Notes: generated by a model not told the origin, from the letters alone. 64,000 nt of DNA from Bretschneidera sinensis (GCA_023935145.1 CM043698.1:142307001-142371000); one strand, 5' to 3'; counted from the first letter of the stretch, positions 1 to 12,939 are shown. Made by a program: numbers and translations.

Positions 1-1610
1 TAGATGGTTCTTATCACCATAATTGTCTCTCTATGAGACTCATCCATCTATAAAGAACTTCACAATAACATACCACACCTTAGCATTTCAATAATGCAAG
101 CAATAATTAAAACAGATTCAATGCATGAATTATTATTATGGGAATATCTTCCCACATGTCAACATTTTTTATTATCTTAGACCGGCTACCTTCTCAGTTC
201 TTTCATTCTCATTTAGACTGCCACAGAATTTATTTCCAGCATATACTGGCTGTCACGGTTTTTCAGTTAGACTGGCTGCCTTTTCGATTCTTTCTTCTCA
301 TTTAATGCATATTCATATGAACAATGATATAAAATATGCATCTGAACAATAACATAAAAAAAAACATGAATTCAAATATTTAATTTTGGCTATCCTGATT
401 TTTCTCAAATTATATAAAAAAAATTCCACTAAATTTCTCTCATCCCAAATCACATCAAATCATCCATTAAAGCTTGTCAAGATCCACTAAATTTCATCCT
501 AAATCACATCAAATCATCCATCAAAGCTTGTCAAGATCCACTAAATTTCATCTTCTCATAATTCGAATCAAAACTATCCACTATTTCCTCAACTTTCTGC
601 TTGATAAATTTCACAATTTTCTTCTCCTCATATATCACATCAATTTATTAACCAAACTCGTCAAGAATTTATTTATCACTATCATTATTAAATCAACTCA
701 TTATTCTAATAATATTTCTCCCCTAATAATTTTCTAAATGTCCAAAATTCATATCATACCTATCAATTTAATTTTTATCTACCACCAAAGAATAAGCTAA
801 TAATTTATTTTAATATTATTACTAGATATTTAATTTTTAATTTAGATTACTTAAAGTAAATTTAACTCACCATGTAGCACTTAATGCTACCCGTGGATCA
901 CCTCCTTACCTTTCCCATTCCTTTCAGAAATTTCCCCCGGTTGCAAATCGTCAACACCTAACATAATATTTGTATTAAATTTCTAATTATTTCTTCAATT
1001 CTTCATAAACCACATCCTTTGAAAATTCCCACTTTGACTTTCGGGAAATTTCATAAATGTTAAAAATTCAAAAATAAACATCACGTTATTACCTTATGTT
1101 TTTCTTATAGCTTCTCGTGACCTTCTTTAAAATTCTCCCATAAACCCCTTCAAAATTTTGCTCTTTCAGCCTTTCTTTAGGTCCCCAAGTGTTTAAGAAA
1201 ATAGAGAAATTGAAAGAAAACTTAAACGAAATCGGTAAGGTTAGAATTATGTTTACCTATACTCAGCATATATATATAGGTAAGATTTATCCCAAAAATC
1301 TTTGGCACCCCGCCCCCTCCCTCCCTTTGGAGATATGGAGGGCTACACCCTTCAAAATTTAACTTGGTAGCAGGTGCTGCCACTTCTTTTTTTGTTTGAC
1401 TTTTTTTTTTCTTTTTGCTTCTCCTTTCTTCTTGACGTCCAAATTTTTTTTTTCTCTTTTCTTCTGATTCCAATTCTGGACGATTCAGAGATTTTTTTTA
1501 AGAATTATTTTATTCAATACTAAATCCTTCGCGTATATATATTATTTTAATTTCATGTTATATTTATTAAATTACTTCTTTACCCTTACTTTACAAATAT
1601 GGGTATTACA
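1..1610 (-). mobile_element. 3' LTR of a minus-strand Ty3/gypsy element (cut by window edge)
   Basis: Read on the minus strand, the LTR begins TGTAATACCC at 1610 and runs leftwards past position 1. It is directly preceded (1611-1650, minus) by a tract containing GGGGACGAAATTTTT, the kind of sequence found just before the 3' LTR in many plant gypsy elements. Much of it can be followed in the LTR at 53399-55805: the repeated tgtctct..tgagactca..ccatctata blocks, the accggctg/tcacggtt blocks and the attattttattcaata..ccttcgc stretch. A TATA-like run at 1268-1282 sits where a U3 promoter is expected on the minus strand. The far end lies outside the window. Confidence 0.82.
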
Positions 1611-4600
1611 ACTCTACCCATCTTATAAAAATTTCGTCCCCGAAATTTCCTTACCAAACTCTAGAAACAAATGTGAATAATATTTCTTCGTAATTGTCTA
1701 TAGCTTTCACGTAATCTCTTCAACATCCTTATTCTGCCACAGAACTTAAACTAATGCAATTATTTTATTGTACAAGATTTGTTCTTTTTGTCTAAAATTC
1801 TCACTAGTACTTGTATATAAGCCTAATCTTTCTGAATTTCTATAACTTAGCTCGAAATATTATAAGATTTATCAAGTAAGAGCTTTAACAAATGTGAAAC
1901 ATGGAATATGTTATGTCACTGTTTTAATTATGGAGGCAAATCCTGGTTATTCACAACTACCCCAACTTCCTCAATAGTCTCATAGGGTCCCACATACCTC
2001 GACTTCAGCTTTCCTTTCTTGTTTAAATCTCCATACACCTTTTCCTTGAGATATTTTGTTGATTACACCTAATCACCTACTTGAAATTCACGAGATCTTT
2101 TCTTAATATCAGCAAAATTATTCGGTCTACTCTGAGCTGCTTTACGGTTCTCTTTAACCACTTTGATCCTCTCAGTTGTTAACTCAATAATTGATGGACC
2201 AGATATATTTCTCTCTCCCATTTCTTCCTAACATATAGGAGTTCTACACCTCTGATCATACAATGTCTCAATCCTCTATACATCTTATTGTTACTTGATT
2301 GCATCAAATCTACATCATCATGTGCCTCCCTCATTATCTCCTTTCTCATCTCCGCATTATTGTGAACACGACTCCTATGTTCCAATATCAAAATACCCTC
2401 ACTTCAAATTTTGAACTCATATTGCTTTCTAGTAAGCACTCAATGCTTAATCTTTTCTATCTCTTCGTCTCTACCTTGCATCACTAAAGCATTTTACTAT
2501 GGATGAATGTACAGTCATATTCGTTAACCATGATCCTCTATCACTGATATTCAACTTCATTCTTATCTCTCTTAAATCTATCATCACTTTCACATCAGGA
2601 CTCCTAATAGCAGTTAACCTTCTTGTAGACTTTCTACTTAATGCATTAGCTACGACCTTTGCCTTTTCTAGATGATAGTGAATTGTACAATCATAGTCAC
2701 TAATCAACTCCATCCACTATATTTACCTCAAATTTAACTCTCTCTAGGTAGGTAAGTATGTCAAACTCTTATGATCAGTGAGTTCCTCCCAAGAAGCTCC
2801 ATACAAATGATGTCTCCAATCTTTAAAGTAAACACTATAGCAGCCAACTCTAAGTCATGAGTAAGGTCATTTCTATCATGACTCTTCAATTGCCTAGAAA
2901 TATGGGCCACAACTTTTCTATGTTACACATATCTCAATCATTGATGTGACATATCACTATATACCACAAATACTTCATCACAAGAAAGAAACACCAATAT
3001 TTGAGCTGGAGTCAATTTCTCCTTTAGTAAATGGAATATTTTTCTCACATTTCCCTCACCATACAAATCTTACCTCTTTCCTGGTCAGTCTATTCAATAG
3101 TATTACAATAATAAAAAAAAATTTGAAAGAATCTTCTATAATACCCAGCTAACCCCAAGAAGATTCTAATCTCAGTCACATTAGTTTGTCTCTCCCAACT
3201 TAACATTTCCTCTACCTTTTGTGGATCAAATGTTATATCATTTCCCGATATTACATGTTCCAAGAAAGTTATTTCATTCAGCCAACACTCACACTTAGAT
3301 AACTTTACATATAATTTCTTTCTCCTCAGAATCTCCAACACTATCTCCAAATGTTTCACATGTTGTTATTCCTTCTTAGATTATATCAGGAAGTCAAATA
3401 CAACCATAAACTTGTTAAGATATAGTTTAAACACTCTATTCATCAAGTCCATAAATGTTTCTGGAACATTAGTTAATCCAAGTGACATCACAAAAAGCTT
3501 ATGACCATAACATGTCCTAAAAGAAGTCTTAGGTACATCTCCCTTCTCTATCTTCAATTGATGATAACCTAATCTCAGGTTTATCTTAGAAAACACTCTC
3601 ACTCCTTGCACTGCTCAAACAATTTATTTATCTTGGGTGAAAGATATTTGTTCTTATTCAATTATCTGTAGTCTATACACACTCTTATCGTACCATCTTC
3701 CTCTTTCACAAACAACACAAGGGCTCCCCAAATACATTAGGTCCGATAAATTGTTTACCCCAAAAATTCTTAAAATAGTTTGTTCAACTCTCTCAATTCA
3801 GCTGATGTTATTCTGTAGGGTGCTATTAAATATATGTGATGAACCTAGTATCACATCAATAGAGTATTTAATCTCCCTACGTGGAGGCAACCTAGACAAC
3901 TCATCAGGAATTACATTAGAATAATCAATCACCACTAAGATTTATTCTAACGTCCTATTTTCCTTTCTAGAATCCATTATGTATGTCAAATACTCCTCAC
4001 AACCTTTCTTCAACCATCTCCTAGTGGCCAGAGAAAAAGTAAGATAGTTAGAAAGTATCTTATGTTCTCCCTTAAATTTAAACTCCCCATGTCCATATCT
4101 TGAACACTACCTTCTTACTATAACAATCAACCCAAGCGTAATATGTCAACAACCAATTCATTCTCAAAATTAAATGAAATTATATCATATTCAAAGATAA
4201 TAAATTATCTTCAAATTTTCCATCACTGATACGAATCACACAACCCTTGTAAACATTTATGTTTATCACTCTATCTCTAGTGGGAATTTCAACAAAAATA
4301 TTTTGCATCAAATGACTAATACATACTTCAATAGACTTCATATGAATACTGGATGCAAAAGAATAGGTTGCACTAAAATCAACCATCATTGATATGTCCA
4401 CCTTCTCTATGCACAAAGCACTTCAATTTTTTTTTACAATTCTGGAATAAATATCTTATCTGAATACATGTATAACAAACTTTTGTCTCCCAATCATACA
4501 TCAGATTACCAATTCCCCTTGGTGGCATACTTACTTCATCTGCCATAACTCTCCATTCCCACAACCTGTCTCTCAAATCTAGGGGTCCCACCAATATTAC

Positions 4601-5636
4601 TCTGAGCTACATAAGCAACAGATCCTACTTGCCTCTTACTCTGTATTACAGTTTCTAGTGACAAGGAATGCCTCATATGGGTTGTCTCTCATCCTACACA
4701 TTCATACTGGTATCACCTCTGGGTTCCTCAAATCTAGACCTCTTCCACTAATTCCTCATACCTCTAATTTCCATCACATCCTTCTAAATCTGAAGTGTTA
4801 TATGCACCAATCTGACATAATTCATATGCCTCAAGATAGTTTTGATCAAATCTTAGAATATAGCTCATCTATGAACCTCTTACACTTCTTCTCCTCTAGG
4901 TCTACCATTTTCGATACCACCCTTGTCAAAGCCACAAATCTGCTATCATACTGAGTCACAGTCGACATATTTTACCTCAAATAAATGAAATCTCTATCTT
5001 GTTGTGCTCTAGAGGTATAAGGAAAGTATCTATCAAGAAAAACATCCTTAAACCTATTCCAGGTTAAGGGTCTATCAATATCTGTACTTACCTGGGAAGA
5101 GTATCCTCTCATCATTCTAAAGCTTCTCCTTCTAACTCAAATGAAGCAAAAGTGACCCTCTGCATGTCGGTCACTGGTAAAGTACCAAATAATCTCTCTA
5201 CATGTTTCTCCCAAAACTTAGGCTTAAAAGGGTTTATAAATCCTTTAAACAATAAAGCATTCAACTTAATATATCTCCCTACATCTCATGCATAAACTCA
5301 CTTTCCCCCTTTTTAAATGTCTATCATTACTGGATTAACAACCTCAAGCACTGTTCTAGCCTGTTCAACAAGTCTATGCTATAATCTATCAACTCTATCA
5401 TCTGTTACATTCATTTTCTTAAGAGCATGCGTAAGAGTTTATCTTAGCTCATCTCTTTCAACTTCAGATTCTCTCATATCTTTACTAATATTAATCATAC
5501 TATCAACATGATCCCTTTTAGAAACTACAAATTCAGACTCAACCTCGACTTGTCAAAAAAATATTGGGGGCTTACCACGCCCTCTCAAATCCAAAATTCT
5601 AACTCTAGCTCTAGCGTGTCCATGTGTCATTCTTAG
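1611..5636 (-). pseudogene. Degenerate Ty3/gypsy gag-pol internal region
   Basis: Minus-strand remnants follow gag-to-pol order. Gag pieces lie at about 5636-4650, a mutated cysteine-rich stretch at 4594-4379, and a protease-like segment at 4416-4180 where the D-S/T-G core reads MVDFSATYSF. Reverse transcriptase is at 3611-3381 ([15 protein letters not shown], then [18 protein letters not shown]) and continues at 3359-3090 (FLEHVISG, IFLGLAGYYRRFF). RNase H tail is at 2713-2471 (VVANALSRKS). The post-integrase segment is at about 1999-1850 (KLKSRYVGPYE, HNIFHVSHL). Many stops and frameshifts make it non-functional. A Tekay/Del-type lineage is a guess from the LTR start and pre-LTR tract. Confidence 0.8.
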
Positions 5637-6145
5637 ACTATTTTACTTAAAGCACAATATTGAGTTTGCACTTTCTCTTCCTTAAACTCTTTTACTTAAA
5701 GCACATTACTTGTTTGTATGCTTTGTGCATTTAACTATTTTTATAAACTTGTAAGTAATTAGTGAAAGTTTTTAAAAACCCAATTCACCCCCCTCTTAGG
5801 TTTGAACCTCGGTTTACAATCATACTATCAACACGTTCCCTTTTAGAAACCACAGATTCAGACTCAACCTTGACTTGTCAAAAAAATATTGGGGGCCTAC
5901 CACGCCATCTCAAATCCAAAATTCTAACTCTAGCTCTAGCGTGTCCATGTGTCATTCTTAGACTATTTTACTTAAAGCACAATATTGAGTTTGCACTTTC
6001 TCTTCCTTAAACTCTTTTACTTAAAGCACATTACTTGTTTGTATGTTTTGTGCATTTAACTATTTTTATAAACTTGTAAGTAATTAGTGAAAGTTTTTAA
6101 AAATCCAATTCACCCCCCCTTGGGTTTGAACCTCGGTTTACAATT
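5496..6145. repeat. 325-bp tandem duplication spanning a gypsy-copia junction
   Basis: Two direct copies (5496-5820 and 5821-6145) are nearly identical. The left part of each reads on the minus strand as the N-terminal gypsy gag (GHARARVRILDLRGRG). The right part reads on the plus strand as the 3' end of a copia LTR (aattcacccccc..ggtttgaacctcggtttaca). The duplicated block therefore crosses the boundary between two unrelated elements and must post-date the copia insertion into gypsy gag. Confidence 0.8.
5962..6142 (+). mobile_element. 3' part of a copia 5' LTR with adjacent primer-binding site
   Basis: The stretch ends in ..cggtttaca at about 6142, followed two bases later by tggtattagagc (6145-6156), one mismatch from the usual initiator-Met tRNA primer-binding site tggtatcagagc. 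A copia gag follows downstream. The CT-rich caattcaccccccct block shortly before the end is common in plant copia LTRs. The LTR start cannot be set because the left side merges with gypsy gag. Confidence 0.65.
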
Positions 6146-6387
6146 GGTATTAGAGCTTTGTACTCAATTTCAAGCTTAAAATCCTTGAGTTGATCCGATG
6201 ACATCTAATAGCTATTCTGAAGAATAGTTTTATACTGGGCCTCCCTTGTTCAATGGCTCGAACTATAACTATTGAAAAAATATGATGAAAGTTTGTCAAA
6301 GGATAAGATTATAATCTATGGAGAGTCATTGAGGAATGACCTAGAATTCCTACAAAGGAAATAACTATTGGAGAAATCAATCATACA

Positions 6388-7850
6388 ATGCCTAAACTCA
6401 AAACTGAGTTCAATGAAGAGGATTATAGAATGATGTCTCTAAATAGTATAGCCACAAGTATTTTACATTATGCTTTAGATATTTCTGAATATAACAAAAT
6501 TTATGCTTGTGTTTCGACTAAAGAGATTTGGGACAAATTGCAAGTTGCATATGAAGGAACTAGCGAAGTTAAAAAATAAAAAATCTATATGCTAGTATTC
6601 GAGCATGAATTTTTCAAAATGTCTCCTAATGAAACAATTTCTCAAATGCACTCACGTTTCACCACTATTGTTAATGGCCTAAAGCTTCTTGGTAGGAACA
6701 TTGAGGAATTTGAACTAACAAGGAAGATCTTAAGGTCTTTGCCATCCACTTGGAAAGCAAAGAAGACGGCCATCACGGAGGCCAAAGATCTCGACATACT
6801 TGATGTCGAAACACTTCTCAGATCACTATTGACATACAAGATGGAAGAAATGAATCATGTTGTCAATGATGATGAGAAGAAGAAAAATGATTGCTCTCAA
6901 AGCCTCTATGAGAAACAAAGAGGAAGAAACGGAAGAAGAGGTAGAGAGCAGCGAAGAAGATGGTGAGATGGCTCTAATCACCAAGAGGTTTCACAAGTTC
7001 TTGAAGAAGAGCAAAAAACCTTACACAAAATATCCTGTTTCAAAAAGGGAACCTCTTGTGTGTTATGGTTGCAAGAAGCCCGGTCACATCAAGGCCGATT
7101 GTACAGTGACAAGTAAACCATATAAAAGCTTCAAAAAGAAAGCTATGACTGCAAGCACTTGGAGTGATGACGAAGAAGAAGAATCCTCAGACAATGAGGT
7201 CGGATACGAGGAGATTTCCAACCTATGTCTAATGACAATCGACGACAAAAATGAGGTATCAAATTCTTCCCCTTCTAATAATAACATTGTTAGTAGTAGT
7301 GAAGAATTAATAGAGGTTATAAATGAAATGCATGAAGAATTGAAGAAATTCGATTCTAGGAATACCACCCTAAAAAAGGAAGTCTCATCTGTTTCTAAAG
7401 AGATGGAAGGCTTAAAGGAAGAAAAAGAAAAACTATATTCCATGCTTTGTAATTCTTCTCATTATTTTCTTAAAGATGAAAATGAAAATTTAAAGAAGAA
7501 AATAATGGAATTGAATAGCACTACATCAAGACTTATGCTTGGAAAAAAAAAAGAAACCTAGATGAAGTGTTATCTTACCAAAGATTAAGTGGAGGAAAAT
7601 CCGAGTTGAGTTATTCTCCATTAGGCAAGCAAAAATCTAACAGTAAATTTCATGCTTTTGGTTGTTAATGCATTATCCTAAATAACAATAAAACTAACAT
7701 GGGTAAATTTGACTCAAAGACAGATGAGGGGATATTCTTAGGATATTCAACCTCTAGTAAAGCTTATAGAGTCTTGAACAAAAGAACTCTAGTGGTAGAA
7801 GAATCTGTCATATAGCCTTTGATGAATCTAGCCCAATTAGTAGTAGACTA
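6388..7850 (+). pseudogene. Internally deleted Ty1/copia gag-pol
   Basis: Gag is readable from 6388 (IWDKLQVAYEGTSEVKK) through 6589-6966 (MHSRFTTIVNGLKLL, FELTRKILRSLPSTWK) and, after a frame change near 6857-6960, to a zinc knuckle CYGCKKPGHIKADC (CX2CX4HX4C, about 7062-7103) followed by an acidic and coiled-coil-like tail to 7558. From 7655 the sequence jumps to the integrase C-terminal region (FHAFGC, stop, then GKFDSKTDEGIFLGYS and KAYRVLNKRTLVVEES to about 7810). Protease and the integrase core are missing, and no RT, RNase H or 3' LTR is visible downstream. The gag resembles UBN2-type copia gag. Confidence 0.8.
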
Positions 7851-8732
7851 GTTTCTTTCAATGATGATGCAGATTTCATTCCAAGAACAGAAACACCTAC
7901 TCCCATTGTTGACCCAAAGGAGAGCCCACCTCAAAAAATGTGCCTTTATTACTTCCCCACCCATAAATGAAAGATTATCACAGCCAATTACTTTTAAAAG
8001 TTGACTTCAATTTATATTTCTCCCCTTCCAACCATCAACAGACCCCTCTAAAACCTTATCCTTCAATCCAAAAAAGTACTTCCAAATTCCAAAGCGCTGG
8101 GTCCAATAGAACCATCCACTAAAAAAGAGCCTGATACTTTCATCCATTAAAGACTATTTATTATTCCAAAAACGTAAAATGTTTGATCAAGTAGTTGTCC
8201 ATCGTTTATGTCTATGAGTTGCATCCCATTTGTGTTTTTTATACAATTTTACTCATAGAAAACAAATTTTGATCGAATAATGAATATTATTTACTTTTTA
8301 GATCTTTAGGTTTAAGAATTAGAAAGGTAGATAAATAGATTCTAATAATACATTGAAATGATTGTTTCCATTTAAAATTATTTATGAAGTTCTAAATGCA
8401 TTTAGTTAATGTTTGTTGGGTCGTTATGGGTGTTACTATTAGTTCTTAAATCTTTCATGCACGTTTTTGGCTGTTAATGTTTTAATTATAAGGATTGGAT
8501 TAATAAATTTAGATGTGGTTTAGTTAGATGTTTTGTTATCAGTATCACGCATCATATTCCAAGTATTTGAGTGTGTGAGTATGCTAAACTAGACTAACTA
8601 GTTAGTTAAGCCAAGACGTATTATATATAAAATATTTTACTTTTAAGACTATGATAAAACCTTCTTTGGGACTTATATTTCCTTGCATATGTGTCTTTTG
8701 TTCTTTAGACAAGACTAGGGCAATCACCTCGA
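7851..8732. other. AT-rich interval without a recognised gene
   Basis: No conserved reading frame, LTR end or long inverted repeat was recognised. It may hold decayed 3' sequence of the copia element to its left. Confidence 0.5.
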
Positions 8733-8737
8733 TTTAG

Positions 8738-9399
8738 TGTTGGGAATATGACACCGAATCAATAATTACGCAATCACAACAGCAAAAAAAATGAGAAAAC
8801 AACAAAAAAAATTTAATGTGGTTCGGCACAAGTCTTTGCCTATGTCCACGAGTCAATCACTATTCTACTTCTTTACAAGTTTTGGTTGAAGGAAAGCTGC
8901 TAAAACTCGTTACATAAAATTACACAATATTTCTACTCAAAACTATACGAAAACTATCCTCAAACAATACATAATTTTCTAAGCAAAATTATGTGAAAAC
9001 TATCCTCAAACAATAGAAAAATTTCTGGGTAAAACTTTTTAAAGACTCTCTACAATCTCACAACCCAAACCCTAATACACCTAATATTTACTCAACCCCT
9101 TAGATCCTTTGAAAACTCTAAGTTACAAGATATATTGGTGTTTGGTTTGTTATTACATCTCTTGATGCTTTTATTTATAGTTTTCAGAACTTTCCCACTT
9201 AGCTTGCTCTCCAAGTTGCTTGTAGTTCACACCAATTAACTTTGAGACCCACACCAAAAAATTATGAGTGAAGAAAATTTGAATACTGATCAAAGTTGTC
9301 CAACCACTTGGGTCGAGTTTGGTTCCACTCGACCAAAACCTCAAAGTTTCAATCAGCTCTTCTATATCGCTTAATCAGATTTTAGGTTTAATCTCAATA
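8738..9399 (+). mobile_element. Probable solo LTR (copia-type)
   Basis: Begins TGTTGGGAATATG and contains a gttcggcacaagtctttgcctatgtccacg stretch like that in the copia LTR near 16650. No internal coding region adjoins it. With the end set at ..ctcaata (9399), tttag flanks both sides (8733-8737 and 9400-9404), giving a 5-bp target duplication. The end would then be TA rather than CA; an alternative end at ..taatca (about 9376) leaves imperfect flanks. A diverged opposite-strand relative lies at about 33990-34270. Confidence 0.55.
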
Positions 9400-9404
9400 T
9401 TTAG

Positions 9405-9983
9405 GACATATGGCAGACTCCGATAAAAAGATTCAAAAAAAAAACATAAAACAAAATTATTACTAAATATGTTAAAATTGGCTAATATAGCATTTCTCGT
9501 GATACAAAAAAGAAAACTTCAAAGGGTTTTTCCATTTGGTGGCAAAAGTAAAAAAAAAAAAAAAAATACTACTACAATCTTAGTAGTATTTTTTAGATTG
9601 ATGGAGGAGGATAATTTTTTAACTGAATTTTTAAATTATTTCAGTCACTGTGGCATCTTATACCATCCCTAACACTGATAGGAAAACTTGTTCAATCTCG
9701 AAAGAGAACTACATTTTATGCATACCATCAAAATTAAACGGAGTTTTAAATAAATGAGTATTGAAAGCATATAAAATTTTTAATAATAGAACGATTATAT
9801 TAAATAAGACATTGATAAAACTATCCTAATAATAAAGCATATTTAAATTTGAATAGAAAATTCCTTGAAAAAATATAAGTTCCTTGATAAGATTGGGTCT
9901 TGTGTAAGATGAAATATACTTTAATTTAAACAATCAAATTTTTAAGAGATATAATAAATATTATAGCATGTTTGTGTAAACAA
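9405..9983. other. AT-rich interval without a recognised gene
   Basis: Contains an A-run at 9550-9566 and several short open frames lacking similarity that I can name. Nothing supports a gene. Confidence 0.45.
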
Positions 9984-9992
9984 TTAAAATAC

Positions 9993-10921
9993 GGGTAGCG
10001 ATATCGACACTCCACAAATCATTAATTATTGGCATTTCACTTATTTTTTTTTTGTTTCTAAAACTTACAATAATGACCGTAATTAAAGTTATATACTATT
10101 TTGACTTTGAAATACAATTACCACCATTTATACTCTTTACAAGTTTTCATAATACAAAAATTTTTATTAATTATACTTTCTTCGTATCTAACTCTTTACC
10201 CTCACAATCTCATCATCTCAGTTTTTCATAGAGTAAAAGCAAATCATATCACATTCAAATGTCTCTAACACCAAAATGGTTCCATATGTGTTTGAACACA
10301 AAAGGTTTTACTCAAAAATTAGGGTATCTAAATGCTCCAGCAGTGTTTTGGTTATGCCATCATCAAAATCTTTGTCGTCAACTCATTAATATTAATTTTA
10401 ATTCTTTCTTCACTTTTTTCATAATAATAGATATTCAATTGATAGAATATGTGTTCTACATTGAATATTAATAACTCTCAAGATTATAGAATTAATGACT
10501 CTTATTAATCAACTTAATTATAATTATTAGCTGAAAATAGTAAATATTAAGAATATTTTCAGAAGTTGAATCATTTGCATGCAATATGATCAACATTTTT
10601 CACATAAATGTTGAAATCTCATCTTTAACAAAAATTGAAGGAAAATAGAAGAAAACAAAAGAGAGAAAAAAAAGACAAAAGATAACAGAGGAAGAAAATT
10701 TTTGGCTGCAAAAGTGAAGAGGATAAAGACTTAAAGATAAATAAAAAGTGTAATTAATATGAGATTTTGTATCATACAAACTTGTAAAGAGAATATGTGG
10801 TAGCAATTATAATTTAGAAGTCAAATTGAGTATTTAACATTAATTAGGGGCATTATTGTAAGTTTTAAAAAAAATAAGTAGAGTGCCAATCACTATCCGT
10901 GGAGTGTCAATATCACTACCC
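9993..10921. mobile_element. Non-autonomous Mutator-like element with about 75-bp inverted ends
   Basis: The left end (gggtagcgatatcgacactccac..) and the reverse complement of the right end (gggtagtgatattgacactccac..) align over about 75 bp, ending at aaaacttacaataatg on both sides. The flanks are ttaaaatac (9984-9992) and ttgaaatat (10922-10930), a 9-bp target duplication with two transitions. Length 929 bp, long TIRs and a 9-bp duplication fit a Mutator-like element. The interior is AT-rich with no transposase reading frame, so it would need a transposase in trans. Confidence 0.75.
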
Positions 10922-10930
10922 TTGAAATAT

Positions 10931-11339
10931 TAATCTAATATTTATTTTCTTCTCTTTTATGAATACGACAACTTTATCTTTGTAACTCGCTCTTTAAATG
11001 TTATCAAACTGATAAAATAAATATTGTGTATGTCAAAGCAATTAAAACATTCATCTAATATTTTATATTCGAATAAAATAATCAAACTTTAACAATTAAA
11101 AAATGTTACCAAATAATTTTTGAACTATTTAAAAGTTAACAATCAAATTTTTGGAGATAATTAAGAGAAATTAAAATAAATGCATAGCATACTTAAAAAT
11201 TCAATAAAATGAAAAAAAAAATCAACCTAAATATAGATTGTCACATATGACAACTTTATTTTAGACAATATTTTTAGAAAATTTAAATGTCTAAGTAGTG
11301 AGCACTCACTACCGAATTATGCATTTAAGATATGATTTT
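10931..11339. other. AT-rich interval without a recognised gene
   Basis: No coding potential, repeats with clear ends or RNA motifs were recognised. Confidence 0.4.
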
Positions 11340-11349
11340 AAAAGAGCAG

Positions 11350-11417
11350 AGCCCACTAACTTCAATAAGCCCAATCATCTAGTAGCCCATATTGACTATA
11401 TACAGCCCAGCAGCCCA
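11350..11417 (+). promoter_or_regulatory. Cluster of five AGCCCA (site II-like) motifs
   Basis: AGCCCA occurs at 11350, 11368, 11384, 11404 and 11412, all in one orientation within 68 bp. It is the complement of the TGGGCT core of site II elements, which are frequent upstream of plant ribosomal-protein and mitochondrial housekeeping genes. The cluster lies about 180-340 bp upstream of the two candidate start codons near 11600 and 11683. Confidence 0.4.
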
Positions 11418-11599
11418 TATTTTGGGAACGGTGTCGTTGGCCGTTAACTCTCCCATCGCAATTTCAACCTCGCCCTCTTAAACTTCCTGCGGTTTGGTTC
11501 GTGAGAAAACCCCTTCTAAAACCGTAGAGAAAATTTTTGCAAACGAGTTTATCTATTAACAATTGCAGCATTTCATTTACTCATTTCTGCAGTTACATA

Positions 11600-11697
11600 C
11601 ATGGCCAGAGAAGCAGTCAAGTTGAGTTCAATTTTGATCCCTTTTGGTCATAACAGGACAAACTTGGCTTGTGCATTGAACTGAATGGCGGCCATTT
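11600..11697 (+). other. Possible orphan first exon (uORF plus second ATG and splice donor)
   Basis: An ATG at about 11600 opens a 27-codon frame that closes with TGA at about 11681. A second ATG follows at once (atggcggccatttg) and runs into gtaagaaa, a good plant donor site. This would suit a 5' exon with an upstream ORF. No matching downstream exon was recognised before the truncated copia element at 12940, nor beyond 17218. It may be the stranded 5' end of a gene separated by that insertion, or chance. I do not recognise a product. Confidence 0.25.
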
Positions 11698-11719
11698 GGT
11701 AAGAAAATACAGAGTACTT

Positions 11720-12939
11720 TTTTCTCTCATTTGTCATGCTAAGTTGTGTTTTTGAGGCGTTATTAGCACCTTAATAACTCTATTTGCAAAAGTGACAAAT
11801 TGCCCACTGGATACCCATATTGTTTCATGTTAATCAGAAAACCAATTTGAATTTTTCATATTTGGTAATTCTACTAATTTGAACTTCACTTATAAAATGA
11901 ATCCTAACTGTTTGATTTCACATTCTCAAAAATCCAATCGTCTAATTTGGAAATTAAAAAAGGGTTTCTTAAATAGTTTGAAATTTTTCTCAACGTATGC
12001 TCTTCGTTCAGTGGACCTTGACTGCTATCATGATTGCAAAATTGGGAGCTTTTATCCTTTTCATTTTCTCCATCCATGTACTTTTGACAAAATAGGCACT
12101 TCTCTTCATCTCTCAGTATCTGTTTCTTTCTCTCTATTTGCACAAGTTTCTTAATATTCAGTATTCACTACCAAGACAGAAAAAGAGAAGAAAAAAAAAG
12201 CCTATTTTTCAGTTTTTAAGTTTATTCAATCGATGCTTCTTCTTCATCCTCCTCATCATCAATGGGCTTGACCTGTTTTATTGCCACTCTTTCTCTACTG
12301 AACCCAGACAAGGCTGGCAGACTAGTGGAGGTTATGCCATGATATGTGATCAATGCGCATAAGCATTTTACTTGTTTTTATTTCTCTCTCATTTTATTTT
12401 CGTTGTCATTGATGTTATCTTGCTTTTGGTGATTATTTTTACCCCTGAACGATTCTTTTTTATGTATATTAAAATCGCATAAATTTAATTATCTTAGGTT
12501 CCTTCTAAAAGAAGGCAAGCCTCACAAGGACGATTATGATTTACAATTTTTTCCAAAGAAATTTAATTATGTGGTTTTCAATTTTATTGTTTTGATATCT
12601 CATATATTTATTGTTGGGTTTGTTTCAATATTTCTAATGGGAACATATTGGTTCACCATCTATTGTAAAAATTTATTTTACTATTTTGAAATTGATGAAT
12701 AAACTTGTAATGTATATGCCTTCATATTGACGTGATAAATGTCATGCCTTTGTGGGTCTTTATGAACCTTTTATTTGCACTTTTTTTTTCTTTGATAGAC
12801 TTATTGTACTTTTACTATCTTCATATTGGTGGATTTTATCGGAGGAATTTTTAGATTTGTATTTTGATGCTGTTATTATGTCTCTTTTGGGAGTTGCAAT
12901 GCTCAATTGTTTCATCTAAAGCAAAAAATATTTGAGATT
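11720..12939. other. AT-rich, intron-like interval
   Basis: T-rich sequence with several short open frames (for example 12138-12362) that do not resemble families I know. It could be intron of the candidate upstream exon. No gene is supported. Confidence 0.35.

Noticed and set aside
1222..1473. 83-codon lysine/glutamate-rich frame on the minus strand
   Set aside because: It is produced by poly-T/CT-rich LTR sequence and is not a plausible protein.
5801..5820. ggtttgaacctcgg resembling a tRNA T-arm (also at 6126)
   Set aside because: No acceptor stem, D-arm or anticodon arm fits around it. It is the end of a copia LTR next to a primer-binding site.
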